DNA of 64,000 bases, taken from the NCBI RefSeq assembly GCF_007971525.1, contig NZ_CP042437.1, positions 3,596,001-3,660,000 on the forward strand, given 5' to 3'. The position numbers and the translations under genes were made by a program. Shown piece after piece: positions 43,124 through 49,952 of this stretch. The notes beneath the pieces were generated by a model. That model did no database searches. It saw only the letters and a program-made list of their open reading frames with translations, and was not told the origin of the DNA. This DNA comes from Mucilaginibacter ginsenosidivorax. Lineage in GTDB: Bacteria > Bacteroidota > Bacteroidia > Sphingobacteriales > Sphingobacteriaceae. The first letter of the stretch is position 1. Each line of letters begins with the position of its first letter.

Positions 43124-43306
43124 ATGCTTACTAAAGATAAAGTAAAGGAATTGATAGATCACATGCCAGAAACCTTTTCGGTTGATGATCTGGTAGATAA
43201 AGTCATCTTATTGCAGAAAATTGAAAATGGCGAGAAAGAAATTGAGGATGGCGAGGGAATAGACTGGGAGGACATGAAAAAAGAGATGGATCTGTGGTTA
43301 AAATAA
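43124..43306 (+). CDS. Antitoxin of RelE/ParE module 2
   Basis: 60-aa acidic protein (MLTKDKVKELIDHMPETFSV, DLVDKVILLQKIENGE, ending MDLWLK). Same length, start and end as the module-1 antitoxin. A purine-rich AGGAGATCGAG lies 8-18 bases before the ATG, an unusually good Shine-Dalgarno match for this window. Overlaps the toxin gene by 13 bases. Confidence 0.83.
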   Translation: MLTKDKVKELIDHMPETFSVDDLVDKVILLQKIENGEKEIEDGEGIDWEDMKKEMDLWLK

Positions 43307-43605
43307 TACTATCCAAAACAGCCCGATTAGACTTAAAAGACATTATAGATTACATAAAACGCGATTCTATAAAATATGCGCGGCTGGAAAGAATAAAAAT
43401 TGAGGGCACCATAAACAGATTAATTTTACACCCATTAATTGGCCGGGTTGTTCCCGAATTGGAAGATCCGAATTACAGAGAGCTGATTTTTCAGAATTAC
43501 AGGATAATTTATAAGGTGGCATCTTCCGAAAAAATCTATATTCTTTCCATCCACCATCATTCCCGATTAATAGCTAACAATCCGGCATTCGGGCCAGAAG
43601 AATAA
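43294..43605 (+). CDS. RelE/ParE-family toxin (module 2)
   Basis: 103 aa with GTG start. VKIILSKTARLDLKDIIDYI, HPLIGRVVPELEDPNYREL and NYRIIYKVASSEKIYILSIH fit the ParE/RelE fold. Its end HSRLIANNPAFG resembles the module-1 toxin. Its middle part is diverged from module 1, so the two toxins need not share antitoxins. The 13-base overlap with the antitoxin is identical in size to module 1. Confidence 0.87.
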   Translation: MVKIILSKTARLDLKDIIDYIKRDSIKYARLERIKIEGTINRLILHPLIGRVVPELEDPNYRELIFQNYRIIYKVASSEKIYILSIHHHSRLIANNPAFGPEE

Positions 43606-43630
43606 CCTTTAACCTTTCACCTACTTCCAC

Positions 43631-43638
43631 TATATTTG
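43631..43638 (+). promoter_or_regulatory. -7 promoter element before miaE
   Basis: TATATTTG, a full TAnnTTTG match, ends 5 bases before the GTG start of miaE. Confidence 0.42.
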
Positions 43639-43643
43639 CTTTT

Positions 43644-44243
43644 GTGAGCGAGAAAACCATACTTAAATTACAGCTACCTACCGATCCGCTTTGGGTTAAA
43701 AATGTGGCGGAAAGCAATATTGAAGAATTGCTGACCGACCATGCTTTTTGCGAACAGAAGGCCGCCAGTAATGCTATTACCCTCATTGTACAAAACCCCA
43801 ACCTATCCGACTTGGTGCAGGAAATGGCCCTGTTGGTACAGGAAGAAATGGACCACTTTAAACGGGTACATGACATTATTGTAGCACGTGGTTTTTTAAT
43901 GGGCCGCGAGCGTAAAGACAATTATGTAAACGAACTGCGCAAGTTTATTATCATAGGTGGCGGCCGCGAAGCGCAGCTGATAGACCGCTTATTGTTTTCG
44001 GCGATGATTGAAGCACGCAGCTGCGAACGCTTTAAAGTACTGTCAGAAAATATTAACGATATCGAACTATCCGGATTTTACCATGAACTGATGATAAGCG
44101 AGGCTACACATTATTCGATGTTTATACGGCTGGCCAAAAAATATGCCGTGGAAATAGATGTAGAAATGCGCTGGAAAGAGTTTTTGGCTTACGAAGCTAA
44201 AGTGATCCAGAACTACGGGAAAAGCGAGACTATACACGGTTAA
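43644..44243 (+). CDS. miaE: tRNA-(ms2io6A)-hydroxylase-like diiron protein
   Basis: 199 aa, GTG start. A ferritin-like four-helix protein with diiron ligands in ELLTDHAFCEQKAASNA (Glu), LVQEEMDHFKRVHDI (ExxH), ARSCERFKVL and SEATHYSMFIRLA (ExxH). MiaE hydroxylates ms2i6A at tRNA position 37; the Bacteroidota members keep the diiron core. Target modification in this organism is inferred from the family. A standalone gene with its own -7 element. Confidence 0.87.
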   Translation: MSEKTILKLQLPTDPLWVKNVAESNIEELLTDHAFCEQKAASNAITLIVQNPNLSDLVQEMALLVQEEMDHFKRVHDIIVARGFLMGRERKDNYVNELRKFIIIGGGREAQLIDRLLFSAMIEARSCERFKVLSENINDIELSGFYHELMISEATHYSMFIRLAKKYAVEIDVEMRWKEFLAYEAKVIQNYGKSETIHG

Positions 44244-44265
44244 TTCATTTTTATAAGTAAAAACT

Positions 44266-44967
44266 ATGCTGCTTAAATGTATCGCAATTGACGACGAACC
44301 CCTGGCATTAAAACTTATTGCCGGGTATGTTGCCCGTTTCCCGTTTTTGCAGTTGCTGAATACTTTTGAGGATGCCATTTCGGGTGCTGAATTTTTAAAA
44401 AATACGCCAATCGACCTGCTTTTTATCGACATCAATATGCCCGATATTACGGGGATTGACCTGGTGCGCGCCCTAAAAGTTAAACCCATGGTGATATTTA
44501 CCACCGCTTATAAGAACTTCGCGTTTGAAGGCTTCGAACTGGAGGCGATTGATTATATCCTGAAACCTATCGACTTTAAACGCTTTGAAAAGGCAGTTGA
44601 AAAAGCGGTTGATTATCACCAATACAAAACCAGGCCCGCCGCGGAACAGGCCGAAGAAAGCCTTTATGTATACTCGGAATACCGGATGGTAAAGGTTGAT
44701 TTAAATACCATTGAATATATTGAAAGCATGGAAGATTATATAAAAATTCATGTTACCAATGCCAAAACGGTGCTTACGCTGATGCCATTAAAAAAAGTAC
44801 TGGAAAAGCTGCCCGCAGATAAATTTCAGCGCATCCACCGGAGTTATATTGTACCGGTGAACAAGATCCGGTCGATCCAGAACCGCAAGGTTAAACTCAC
44901 CGACATCGAATTGCCCGTGAGCGAAAGCTATCTTGATTTTGTCAGAAACTGGATGAAGTCGCGTTAA
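44266..44967 (+). CDS. LytTR-family response regulator
   Basis: 233 aa. Receiver domain (1-120): AIDDEPLALKLIAGY, phosphoacceptor D55 in LLFIDINMPDITG, TTAYKNFAFEGFELEAIDYI. LytTR DNA-binding domain (about 135-230): YIESMEDYIKIHVTN, FQRIHRSYIVPVNKIRSI. Usually paired with a LytS/YpdA-type histidine kinase, but none is adjacent. It follows miaE by 22 bases and is followed by a strong terminator. Confidence 0.93.
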   Translation: MLLKCIAIDDEPLALKLIAGYVARFPFLQLLNTFEDAISGAEFLKNTPIDLLFIDINMPDITGIDLVRALKVKPMVIFTTAYKNFAFEGFELEAIDYILKPIDFKRFEKAVEKAVDYHQYKTRPAAEQAEESLYVYSEYRMVKVDLNTIEYIESMEDYIKIHVTNAKTVLTLMPLKKVLEKLPADKFQRIHRSYIVPVNKIRSIQNRKVKLTDIELPVSESYLDFVRNWMKSR

Positions 44968-45290
44968 TAACACCGTTTTTATTTATTCATCTATACAAAA
45001 TGCCTGTTCGCCGATACACGGTTGGTTGATGGCTTATTCTGCCGCATCTTTACATCGTTATCCCAGCGGCGTTTGCAGGGCAAAGTTGGGGTTAACATAC
45101 CCTTTTTTCATAATAGTTTCGATAAGGCGTCTGTGTTTAGGATACACAGGCGCTTTCTTTTAACAGGATTTTTCGCATATAGCTTATGTTCAAAGGTGCT
45201 CAAGAGGGCTTCGCCGTTTTTAGGATGGGGCAGGATTGACAGGTTTTTTTTTGGTGTTCCAATTAGTGCAAACTGCCCACTGAAAACCGC
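44968..45290. other. Gene-free stretch after LytTR regulator
   Basis: 323 bases with no convincing gene. Contains the terminator at 45127-45161 and, at the right end, an ACTGCCCACTGAAAACCGCT word repeat that runs into the stop codon of the FAD monooxygenase. A 102-codon TTG frame crosses it but has no family features. Confidence 0.6.
45127..45161 (+). terminator. Intrinsic terminator downstream of LytTR gene
   Basis: GCGTCTGTGT (45127-45136) pairs with ACACAGGCGC (45144-45153) over 10 bp with one G-T pair, loop of 7 bases, then TTTCTTTT. Confidence 0.8.
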
Positions 45291-46892
45291 TTACTGCCCA
45301 CTCACAAACCCCACCACATTTTGCAAATAATTATCCATCATATCTATATCCACCACATCATTTAAAAAACCGATGTGCATATCGGGGCGTACGATGATGG
45401 CTTTTTTTTGATTGCCTTTAATCTCGAAAATATCAAATACCAGCTGGTTTTTGGCTGATGGGGGCAGGTAAAAAAAGTTGAGGTTTGCAGGGTATTTCTG
45501 GGTTATCCACTTGGCAAGGGTAAAAAGGTCAATTTCCTGAAGCTTGCCAAGCGCTATGATGGTAAAGCCAGGTTTGCTGCACCATTCGTGCAGGTCGGTT
45601 TCCTGTTGTTTCTTCTCGTCGAAAACTTTGAGGTAGGGTAATCTGTCGCCTGCTTTAATTTGGTTAGCATGGCTCAGGTTCAGGCTAATCTGGCTATCAC
45701 GGTAGCTGATACCGGTTTGCGATACCCGCTTAAAAAACGTTTGCCGTGATGCGGGCTTGCCCCATGCCCTTTTTAGCAATACCGGCAACAGCCATTTTTT
45801 AAATAGCCCGACAAACCAATTGCGCGACAGGATCATTTTAAAAATCCGGTCGGTAGTGTTTAGCAGTTCCCGCGCTACGGGCATACGTTCGGCTGCATAA
45901 CTATCTAAAATGGATTCTTTTAATTGATTATTAACAACACCTGCCAATTTCCAGGCCAGATTATAGGCATCCTGCAAACCGGTATTCATACCCTGCCCGC
46001 CAACCGGCGAGTGAATGTGCGCGGCATCGCCTATTAAAAAGCAACGCTGCTCCCTGAATTTGCCCGCCATGCGGTGGTGTAGTTTATAGGTAGCAAACCA
46101 GTTGGTGTGCGCTATTTTAATGCCAGCCTTGGTTATGGTATCCAGGTAAGGTATTACATCGTCCATTTGCAACCCTTCGCGGTTGTCAAACTCATTGGGC
46201 AGGTTGCCCACAATACGGCAATAATGCTCCTCGGGCATCAGGAAAAAAGCTGCGAAACCTTTTTTTGATAGGTAGAGGCTCACTTTATCGCCCAAAATAT
46301 CCTCTATTTTAACATCGGCTACATAAAACTGGTGTTGGTAAGTGTCGCCGTTAAAAGTTAGTTGTAATTGTTTGCGGATGGGGCTGCGTGCGCCATCTGC
46401 GGCTATCAACCAATCGCAGGTAAGGGTTTGTGTATCGGTGCCGGTTTGCAACAATAGCGTCGCTTTTGAGGCATCCTGCTCCGCACTTAGTAAAGTAGTG
46501 TTCCAATAAACCGGGCAGCAGTTAAGCGTTAAATAATCAAGCAGCAGGCGCTCGGTTTTGCTTTGCTGATACATGTAAATGTAGGGGAAGGCAGTTTGCC
46601 CATCGCCAATGCCATCAAGGGCTAAGGAAGCTACTTCGAGACCCTCCTGGTTAATAACTGCCCCGGCAACTGCTTTGCTGGCGGCAATTACCCGTTCAAT
46701 AACGCCCATCTGCCTGAAAATCTCCATCGAACGGGCCTGTACAGCCAACGCTTTCGATTTATCGGTAGGCCCCTGCTTACTATCAATAATTACGGGCTGC
46801 ACCCCATAACGCAATAGCTGGGCGGCCATCATCAATCCCGATGGACCGGCGCCTACTATCAACACCTGGGTATGTTGCTGCGTAATCTGCAT
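45291..46892 (-). CDS. FAD-dependent aromatic hydroxylase-type monooxygenase
   Basis: 533 aa of the PheA/TfdB group. FAD Rossmann motif VLIVGAGPSGLMMAAQLLRY, DG motif DWLIAADGARSPIRKQL, and GDAAHIHSPVGGQGMNTGLQ (second FAD motif). The C-terminal ~130 residues form a thioredoxin-like domain typical of this group. Probably hydroxylates a phenolic or quinone-like compound with NAD(P)H; substrate unknown. The last residues (V-S-G-Q) and stop codon are encoded by an intergenic word repeat. Follows the methyltransferase gene by 3 bases, so an operon. Confidence 0.9.
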   Translation of the reverse strand: MQITQQHTQVLIVGAGPSGLMMAAQLLRYGVQPVIIDSKQGPTDKSKALAVQARSMEIFRQMGVIERVIAASKAVAGAVINQEGLEVASLALDGIGDGQTAFPYIYMYQQSKTERLLLDYLTLNCCPVYWNTTLLSAEQDASKATLLLQTGTDTQTLTCDWLIAADGARSPIRKQLQLTFNGDTYQHQFYVADVKIEDILGDKVSLYLSKKGFAAFFLMPEEHYCRIVGNLPNEFDNREGLQMDDVIPYLDTITKAGIKIAHTNWFATYKLHHRMAGKFREQRCFLIGDAAHIHSPVGGQGMNTGLQDAYNLAWKLAGVVNNQLKESILDSYAAERMPVARELLNTTDRIFKMILSRNWFVGLFKKWLLPVLLKRAWGKPASRQTFFKRVSQTGISYRDSQISLNLSHANQIKAGDRLPYLKVFDEKKQQETDLHEWCSKPGFTIIALGKLQEIDLFTLAKWITQKYPANLNFFYLPPSAKNQLVFDIFEIKGNQKKAIIVRPDMHIGFLNDVVDIDMMDNYLQNVVGFVSGQ

Positions 46893-46895
46893 GCT

Positions 46896-47606
46896 TTATC
46901 CGTGGAAGAGTAAAAATATAGTTGGGCGTTTATGTAGTTCGGGCACTTTCTTTTGCCAGTCCATAACGGTTTTGGTTTGCACAAATTCGGTAGTAGCAGT
47001 CAGATCTGTAGCTATACAAAGCTTTGTTTTTGGTGATGCTGTTTTTAGCACCTCTTCCAATAAAGAGTTGTTGCGGAAAGGTGTTTCAATAAAAATCTGT
47101 GTTTGGTCAAGCCGGGTTGCCAGGCCTTCCAGCTCTTTTATTTTTTTACTTCGCAGTAGCTTATCAATAGGCAGGTAACCATTAAAGGTAAAACTTTGGC
47201 CGTTAAAGCCAGAAGCCATCAGTGCTAATAAAATAGAGCTTGGCCCAACTAAGGGCACTACTTTAATACCCATGCGGTGGGCTTTATCTACAATTTCGGC
47301 ACCCGGGTCGGCTATGCCGGGGCAGCCGGCTTCGCTCATCAGGCCAACATCGTTACCGGCTTGTAAGCCTTTAAAAAAATCGGCTTTGCCCATGTCGCGG
47401 TTATGTTTGCTATAATCGTGTATGGTAAGTTCGCTTTGCGGAGTTTTTAAACCGGCTTCTTTTAAAAACTTGCGGGCGGTTTTCTCATTTTCAACAATAT
47501 ATTCCTTAATACTGTTAATAGTATCAACCAGATAGGGGGTAAATGATTTTGCGGCCGCTTCTTCGGCCAGGGGCACGGGTATTAAATAAAGGGTTCCATA
47601 GGGCAT
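46896..47606 (-). CDS. RsmI-like SAM-dependent methyltransferase (tetrapyrrole methylase fold)
   Basis: 236 aa. Start GTLYLIPVPLAEEAAAKSFT, then DVGLMSEAGCPGIADPGAEI, VPLVGPSSILLALMASGFNG and FIETPFRNNSLLEEVLKTA are the conserved blocks of the RsmI family (16S rRNA 2'-O-methylation at C1402). The Bacteroidota proteins of this type are a side branch, so the exact target is not certain. Sits 3 bases upstream of the monooxygenase gene. Confidence 0.87.
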   Translation of the reverse strand: MPYGTLYLIPVPLAEEAAAKSFTPYLVDTINSIKEYIVENEKTARKFLKEAGLKTPQSELTIHDYSKHNRDMGKADFFKGLQAGNDVGLMSEAGCPGIADPGAEIVDKAHRMGIKVVPLVGPSSILLALMASGFNGQSFTFNGYLPIDKLLRSKKIKELEGLATRLDQTQIFIETPFRNNSLLEEVLKTASPKTKLCIATDLTATTEFVQTKTVMDWQKKVPELHKRPTIFLLFHG

Positions 47607-47662
47607 ATTGCAAAGTTGGTGTTTTTTGTTTAATTTAAGCTATTGAAAGGAGCCTGAAAAAT

Positions 47663-48379
47663 ATGAAACCACTGGGCGTTAACTGGTTTATTGAAGGATA
47701 TATTGATTTTGAACACAAAAAGTATGTACTGCTAAATTACCTGCAGGAAATTAACCGCCATTTTGATAAAAGCAGGCTATATCCCAACCTTGCCGATTTG
47801 ATATTCCATTACAATAACCTGGTAGATTTTAAGAAAAATAAATCGCTCATGCAGCAGGCCTTTCCGCAACGCCTTACCCAGGCCGATATTGATGCCGTTA
47901 AGCTCACCTACCAAAAAATTATCCAGGACGACCAAAGTATGCAGGAGATAGAGCAGATCATCGCCTATGCTATGGCCCAGATGAACCCAGCTATACAAAT
48001 AGGTAAGGAAATTTATGACTTTGTAGAGAGCCACCTTAATATCAACCCGATAGGTATTATGCCGCTGATGCCATATCATGGCTATTTCTCGTTACGTAAC
48101 GGTAAAGAACGTACCGGTTTCATTTACGAATACCAGATTACCATTTTTGAGGGAAAGGATGATAAATACCGTGGTATTAACATTAATTTTCTTGAAAATT
48201 ACGAATACAGCATCGCAAACACCCCCGAGGCCATGAAGCTAAAACTCATCAACCGCAATAAATTTATGCCCAACCCGGCGGTATATTATGTGCACAGCGA
48301 TATTACTTTTCCGTTGGAGCAGACTTTATTACCCGTGGCAAAAAGAAGCTTGGTGAAATATATATCGAATGCGGCGTAA
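47663..48379 (+). CDS. Conserved hypothetical protein
   Basis: 238 aa, no signal peptide and no membrane helix. Begins MKPLGVNWFIEGYIDFEHKK and contains EIYDFVESHLNINPIGIMPL, GYFSLRNGKERTGFIYEYQI and LPVAKRSLVKYIS. Composition and codon use match neighbours. I recognise this only as a Bacteroidota-type conserved protein without a known role. Divergent from the RsmI-like gene. Confidence 0.72.
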   Translation: MKPLGVNWFIEGYIDFEHKKYVLLNYLQEINRHFDKSRLYPNLADLIFHYNNLVDFKKNKSLMQQAFPQRLTQADIDAVKLTYQKIIQDDQSMQEIEQIIAYAMAQMNPAIQIGKEIYDFVESHLNINPIGIMPLMPYHGYFSLRNGKERTGFIYEYQITIFEGKDDKYRGININFLENYEYSIANTPEAMKLKLINRNKFMPNPAVYYVHSDITFPLEQTLLPVAKRSLVKYISNAA

Positions 48380-48380
48380 T

Positions 48381-48482
48381 CTGAACCGGAATTCAACGAA
48401 TTTTTTGAATTAACAGAATTTCCGAAGTATGGCTTGTAATTAAGTTCTGTTAATTCTTTAATTCGAAAAATTCCGGTTCAGA
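48381..48482. repeat. GAACCGGAATT inverted repeat pair
   Basis: TCTGAACCGGAATT (48379-48392) at the left is answered by AATTCCGGTTCAGA at the right (48468-48481), and inner words GAATTAACAGAATTTC / GTTCTGTTAATTC also pair. Located between convergent genes; could act as a bidirectional hairpin. Confidence 0.75.
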
Positions 48483-48571
48483 CAATCAATTCCATAAAAA
48501 AGACCGTTATCCCGGGCCTGAACCCGGCATAACAGCCTCTCTTAAAAAAATCGCGAATCGTTTGGTAATGG

Positions 48572-49048
48572 TTATTCTAAGGTAATCTGCCTCCTTATGC
48601 TTTCTTCAAGCGAAATGAAGGTTTCGGTACGTTGAATGCCTTTTACACCCTGTATCTGCTCGTTTAAAACCTCGCGCAGGTGGGTGGTATCGTGGCATAC
48701 AATTTTGGCAAAAATACTCCACTCGCCGGTAGTATAATGCAACTCAACTATCTCTTTTATAGTTTTTAATTGTTTTACAGCCTCGTTATATTGCGATCCC
48801 TTTTCCAGGTAAATACCCAAAAAAGCGGTAATATCATACCCTAACTTTTGCGGATCTACCTCCAGACTGGCACCCTTAATTACACCCATCTCCTCCAACT
48901 TTTTCATCCGCACGTGTATGGTTCCGCCAGAAACTATTAACTCTTTAGCTATCTCGGTGTATGGCGTGGTAGCATTTTTCATTAATATTGATAAAATCTG
49001 TATATCGAGATTATCAATTTCTAAATTTTGAGCTTTTCTGTGGGACAT
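48572..49048 (-). CDS. Lrp/AsnC-family transcriptional regulator
   Basis: 158 aa. N-terminal helix-turn-helix: LDIQILSILMKNATTPYTEI and GGTIHVRMKKLEEMGVI; C-terminal RAM effector domain: LGYDITAFLGIYLEKGSQYN and VELHYTTGEWSIFAKIVCHD. The family senses amino acids and feels the metabolic state. It is divergent from the tandem tRNA-like genes, with 151 bases between; no amino-acid gene is adjacent. Confidence 0.94.
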   Translation of the reverse strand: MSHRKAQNLEIDNLDIQILSILMKNATTPYTEIAKELIVSGGTIHVRMKKLEEMGVIKGASLEVDPQKLGYDITAFLGIYLEKGSQYNEAVKQLKTIKEIVELHYTTGEWSIFAKIVCHDTTHLREVLNEQIQGVKGIQRTETFISLEESIRRQITLE

Positions 49049-49121
49049 AAATTTGAATATCTATATTGAAATACAAGTTTAATTAAAATTTGAATAAAAA
49101 TAAAATATTTTTGTTGAAATA

Positions 49122-49153
49122 TTTGCAAGGAATTGATAGGTCTCTTAAATTTG
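49122..49153 (+). promoter_or_regulatory. Promoter of the tandem tRNA-like genes
   Basis: TTTG (49122-49125), 20-base spacer, TAAATTTG (49146-49153): a perfect -33/-7 Bacteroidota promoter. The first tRNA-like sequence begins 46 bases after the -7 element. Confidence 0.7.
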
Positions 49154-49199
49154 TATCAAGCAAGTGACAAATGCTGAGCGTTCTTTTAAAGAAAAACAA

Positions 49200-49311
49200 T
49201 GTTGGGTGGTGAAATTTTTGGCAGACACACCTCCTTGTCCCGGTGGCGGAGATCATAGAAAACCCGAAGCGGGCTAACTACTCTGTGGAGGTTCGAATCC
49301 TTCCCCAACAG
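49200..49311 (+). tRNA. Unusual class II tRNA-like gene, GUC anticodon, expanded variable arm (copy 1)
   Basis: Cloverleaf by eye: acceptor TGTTGGG (49200-49206) with CCCAACA (49304-49310); D stem GTG/CAC (49209-49211, 49226-49228) with GG in the loop; anticodon stem CCTCC/GGTGG (49230-49234, 49242-49246) with a T-T mismatch at the centre; loop TTGTCCC, so anticodon GTC at 49237-49239; variable arm stem CGGAG/CTCTG (49247-49251, 49281-49285) with a 29-base loop holding CCCG-AAG-CGGG; T stem GGAGG/CCTTC with loop TTCGAAT. Discriminator base G, no encoded CCA. The D arm is of Leu type, but GUC and G73 are Asp features. Structure is well supported; charging identity is not known. Confidence 0.75.
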
Positions 49312-49340
49312 CAAATCCATGAAAGACGGGATTTATATAA

Positions 49341-49456
49341 TGTAGGATGGTGAAATTTTTGGCAGACACACCTCCTTGTCGCGGTGGCGGAGAAATTGGG
49401 AAACTTTTAGCAATAAAAATAACCACTCCGTGAAGGTTCGACCCCTTCTCCTACAG
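49341..49456 (+). tRNA. Unusual class II tRNA-like gene, GUC anticodon, expanded variable arm (copy 2)
   Basis: Same layout as copy 1, 29 bases downstream: acceptor TGTAGGA (49341-49347) with TCCTACA (49449-49455); D stem GTG/CAC; anticodon stem CCTCC/GGTGG with the same T-T mismatch; loop TTGTCGC (anticodon GTC at 49378-49380); variable stem CGGAG/CTCCG with a 33-base loop unrelated to copy 1; T stem GAAGG/CCTTC, loop TTCGACC; discriminator G. Stem differences from copy 1 keep pairing on both sides (acceptor positions 4 and 7, T stem, variable stem), which argues for selection on the structure. Confidence 0.75.
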
Positions 49457-49490
49457 CTCTTCTCATAATTTAGGTTTATAATTGGTTAGT

Positions 49491-49517
49491 AAAGGCCCCT
49501 GCCCATCAGGGGCTTTG
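49491..49517 (+). terminator. Terminator after tRNA-like genes
   Basis: GCCCCTG (49495-49501) and CAGGGGC (49507-49513) form a 7-bp GC stem with a 5-base loop, flanked by AAAG and CTTTG that extend the pairing. Confidence 0.65.
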
Positions 49518-49565
49518 CTGTTTCTAATGGTTTTTTCTTCGGTTGTTTGGATTAAAGGAGTTTTT

Positions 49566-49650
49566 AATATCGAACACCGAATGTCCAATATCGAATAATG
49601 AAGAAAAAACTTCGATGTTGGGCATTCGAAATTCAGTATTCGATATTATT
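49566..49650. repeat. AATATCGAA / TTCGATATT inverted repeat pair
   Basis: AATATCGAACACCGAATGTC at the left is answered by GGGCATTCGAAATTCAGTAT and TTCGATATT at the right. Typical of the short-unit intergenic repeat families in this window. Confidence 0.65.
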
Positions 49651-49716
49651 TGTCCTTTTGTTTTCCTTAGCTTAATGACATTGACCGGTATACGCTGCAA
49701 TCCATAACGCTTAATC

Positions 49717-49801
49717 GTCAGAATCAGGATTTACAGAATTTTTAAATATTCAGAATTTTGGATTCTGTAAATTCGGGAATTCTGTAAATTCTGATTCTGA
49801 C
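49717..49801. repeat. GTCAGAATCAGGATTTACAG inverted repeat pair
   Basis: GTCAGAATCAGGATTTACAG at the left and CTGTAAATTCTGATTCTGAC at the right are near-perfect complements; two further TTCTGTAAATTC words lie between. Confidence 0.75.
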
Positions 49802-49952
49802 AAATATTGTGTCATTGTTACACAATAGGTATTGACACATCGATATTTAATTATAAATTTGATAAGTGCCAATAGATTGTATCATTTTGTCACAATAGCT
49901 CCTAAAACCAAGTTCTAAACACCAGTTTAACCCAAAATTCATAATAGTCGAT

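Larger units (their letters stand above)
49457..49952. other. Gene-free stretch after the tRNA-like genes
   Basis: 496 bases containing a terminator (49491-49517), two inverted repeat families (49566-49650 and 49717-49801) and AT-rich DNA with ACACAAT words at about 49817-49825 and 49890-49897 (TGTCATTGTTACACAATAGG, then CATTTTGTCACAATAG), possible regulatory sites for the gene at 49953. Confidence 0.55.

Noticed and set aside
45022..45330. 102-codon TTG frame after the LytTR gene
   Set aside because: Crosses a strong terminator hairpin and a word repeat, has no family motifs and overlaps the end of the monooxygenase gene on the other strand.
49200..49456. Reading the two tRNA-like sequences as decayed tRNA-Leu pseudogenes
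   Set aside because: Both copies keep all stems, and substitutions between them are compensatory; a decayed gene would lose pairing. The possibility is not fully excluded because of the T-T mismatch in the anticodon stem and the long arm.
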